NCBI RefSeq assembly: GCF_014647075.1
Contig: NZ_BMOM01000060.1
Span: 1-5,605, forward strand
DNA length: 5,605 nt
From: Deinococcus aerophilus
GTDB lineage: Bacteria > Deinococcota > Deinococci > Deinococcales > Deinococcaceae
Reading direction: 5' to 3'
Shown here: positions 4,067-5,605 of the stretch, piece by piece
Layout: every line of letters starts with the position of its first letter
Position numbering within the stretch: the first letter of the stretch is position 1
Notes under the pieces: model-generated
Told to the model about the DNA's origin: nothing
Seen by the model: only the letters and a program-made list of their open reading frames with translations
The model's database searches: none
Position numbers and translations under genes: made by a program

Positions 4067-5605
4067 TCAGCTCCTGTGGTGCATGCCAGGCGGGTCGATG
4101 ATCGGCGTCAGGTCGATGTCCTCGTCGGCGCCAGGGCCCATGGTCATGGCGAAGAAGGTGTTTGGCTCTGGGCGCAGCGTCGGGGGTGCTGTTTTTTCCC
4201 GGCGTTTTGGATTGCGTGGCGTCGCCTGTTCGGTGACCCTGCGGCGCATCACCTCGTTGAAGGCGTCGATCTCGGTCAGCGCCTGGTCGCGGTGCAGGCG
4301 GTGGCTGTCCCGGATCAGCTTGTAAGCAACCTGAAATTCGTCCTCGCTGACGGGACCCGCGTCCTGGAGGTCTGCCGGGAGCTGGGTGCAGGTCAGGGGG
4401 ATGGCCTCGCCCTGACCATTGGCGTAGCCCAGGGCGGTGCGGATGTCGGTGGGGTCGTACACGACGTCGATCTTCATCTTGCCGTGGGGAACCTGGCGAA
4501 TCAGGTCATCCAGCCCCCGGCCGCCGTAGAAGCGGTTGTTGAGGCGAACGCCCTTCTTGCTCAGGGTGCAGGTTTGCACCGGCCTCAGATCCTGGTGCAG
4601 GATCACCAGTTCTTCCTCTGAGAGGGGACGGAACATGGATTTGCCCTCGCCGATCAGCGCCTGGGCATGGTCGCGGCGGTTCAGGCGGCACAGGGGGGCG
4701 CACATCATGTTGTAGCGGTCGAAGATCAGTCTTGTCAGGTAGCGGTAGAGTTCGTGGAACTCCAGCTGGGCGTGGGCCTGGGCATCGAAGCCCCGGCGCT
4801 GGACGACGCTGGAAGTCGCGCTGCTGCCCAGGCTGTGGGTGTAGTTGTTGACGGTACCGATCACGCGTTCGACGAGGCCACCGAGGTGAACCGTTCCGGC
4901 GGTGCGTTTCGCCTCGCCGATGCCATAGCGGCTGCAGACCCGCGCGACAGACCGGTTGGTGAATTCGCGGCCATGATCGGTCACGAAGTACAGGGGGGCG
5001 CCCATCGGTGGGGGGAGGTTTTCAACGCCCAGGGCGCGCAGGAAATCGCTCTGGTCGCCCATCATGCGCTCCATGGTGCGCAGCGTTTCATGCGCAGAAA
5101 CGCTCTCGGGGTTGAGACCCACCGCGCAAACCATCGTGGTGGTGGCGTCAATGATCAGCGTGAGCCTCCCGCGAAAGGCGAGGCGGCGCGTGGCCTCCTG
5201 CCTGGCCCCGGCGTTGCTGGTTGTTTTGCTTTTGCCTTTTCGCGACTTCCTGTACACCTTGACGAACTCGAAGCCGCCATCAGGCAGGGCGAAGCAATCG
5301 ACGACCGTGGCGTCGATGTGAAGCCACTGTCCGAAGTGCGTGGCGTCGATGGTGCCCTGCCGAGGTTCGGCGTCGCGGGCGGCTTTCTTTCCCAGCACCA
5401 CTCCGTTGAGCTTTTTGGGCTGCGCGCTGATCAGCTTGTGGATGTGACTCTTGACGGTGTTGTAACAGGGCATCTGGTCGCCGAGTCCGTTCTTCTGGCA
5501 CTGCGCCCGCACTTCGTTGACCAGGTAGTGCTCCAGAAATCCCGACAGAAAATCCCCAACCCGTTGAGAGGGTAGGGCACACTGGAGGGAACGTATGGGA
5601 AAGCA
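4067..5605 (-). CDS. tniA: DDE transposase, TniA/TnsB (Mu-type) family, N-terminus cut by window edge
   Basis: This is the catalytic recombinase expected to bind the element ends, cut the 3' ends and join them to target DNA. The frame stays open from a GTG at 5512 to the window edge, and the extra 31 codons read sensibly into the helical region before the catalytic core, so the gene continues outside and 512 residues are visible. Counting from the edge, the catalytic triad is D98 (in WLHIDATVVD, codon 5312-5314), D210 (in FVTDHGREF, 4976-4978) and E246 (in GGLVERVIG, 4868-4870), giving the family's D-35-E spacing. A retrovirus-integrase-like strand (LTLIIDATTTMVCAVGL) lies between the two Asp. 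Residues about 346-406 match the small Mu-transposase C-terminal beta-barrel, with the VYDPTD signature. The tail is proline- and acid-rich (DEDIDLTPIIDP); TnsB relatives use their C-terminus to contact the ATPase. A lysine/arginine-rich insertion lies at about residues 116-146. It ends in TGA three bases before the ATPase gene. The DDE assignment is very secure; the choice of TniA over TnsB as a name is loose. Confidence 0.95.
   Translation of the reverse strand, partial: CFPIRSLQCALPSQRVGDFLSGFLEHYLVNEVRAQCQKNGLGDQMPCYNTVKSHIHKLISAQPKKLNGVVLGKKAARDAEPRQGTIDATHFGQWLHIDATVVDCFALPDGGFEFVKVYRKSRKGKSKTTSNAGARQEATRRLAFRGRLTLIIDATTTMVCAVGLNPESVSAHETLRTMERMMGDQSDFLRALGVENLPPPMGAPLYFVTDHGREFTNRSVARVCSRYGIGEAKRTAGTVHLGGLVERVIGTVNNYTHSLGSSATSSVVQRRGFDAQAHAQLEFHELYRYLTRLIFDRYNMMCAPLCRLNRRDHAQALIGEGKSMFRPLSEEELVILHQDLRPVQTCTLSKKGVRLNNRFYGGRGLDDLIRQVPHGKMKIDVVYDPTDIRTALGYANGQGEAIPLTCTQLPADLQDAGPVSEDEFQVAYKLIRDSHRLHRDQALTEIDAFNEVMRRRVTEQATPRNPKRREKTAPPTLRPEPNTFFAMTMGPGADEDIDLTPIIDPPGMHHRS
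4071..4075 (-). promoter_or_regulatory. Ribosome-binding site of tniB inside the end of tniA
   Basis: The minus strand reads AGGAG, followed by 7 bases and then ATG at 4063-4061. The site lies within the last codons of tniA, and the tniA TGA stop lies between it and the start. This supports the chosen start and coupled translation of the two proteins. Confidence 0.75.

Noticed and set aside
3818..4621. Plus-strand open frame of 267 codons crossing the tniA-tniB junction
   Set aside because: It spans the antisense of two secure genes and has no domain or credible start site.
4667..5575. Plus-strand open frame of 302 codons opposite tniA
   Set aside because: Antisense to the transposase catalytic core, with no recognisable domain; a GC-rich shadow.
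7..5598. 8-bp inverted repeat near both window ends (CCATACGT at 7-14, ACGTATGG at 5591-5598) as possible transposon ends
   Set aside because: An 8-base match is expected many times by chance in a window this size, and the right copy lies inside the tniA reading frame, so it cannot be a true element end.

Overview
The window is high-GC bacterial DNA carrying most of a Tn7/Tn5053-like (Mu-type DDE) transposition operon, read entirely on the minus strand from the right edge towards the left. The base composition, the clear Shine-Dalgarno sites and the style of the proteins suggest a Deinococcus-like bacterium. That is an impression from memory, and no rRNA or housekeeping gene is present to fix it.

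Layout in the direction of transcription (right to left): (1) 5605-4067, a DDE transposase of the TniA/TnsB type, open to the window edge, so its N-terminus is missing; (2) 4063-3101, the AAA+ partner TniB/TnsC; (3) 3098-1602, a TniQ/TnsD-type target selector with two N-terminal zinc-binding motifs and, further on, a segment that looks like the N-terminal DNA-binding module of IS5-family transposases; (4) 1605-796, a winged-helix protein fused to a C-terminal PD-(D/E)XK-type (DUF2726/Vsr-like) nuclease domain; (5) 784-587, a 65-residue protein of unknown function; (6) a gap of about 255 bases with several strong dyads; (7) 331-77, an 84-residue protein of unknown function. The first five genes are separated by 11 bases or fewer, or overlap, and most have good ribosome-binding sites. 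They are almost certainly one operon.

Working model, part family knowledge and part inference: TniQ recognises a target, TniB assembles on it and recruits TniA, and TniA joins the element ends to the target. In Tn5053-type elements a resolvase gene (tniR) follows tniQ and resolves the cointegrate. Here that position holds a predicted nuclease instead. In Tn7 a PD-(D/E)XK nuclease, TnsA, cuts the second strand to give cut-and-paste transposition. TnsA has the nuclease domain first and the winged helix second, while this protein has the reverse order. It could be an independent replacement for TnsA. The transposon ends, cargo and any further upstream genes are not visible in this window.
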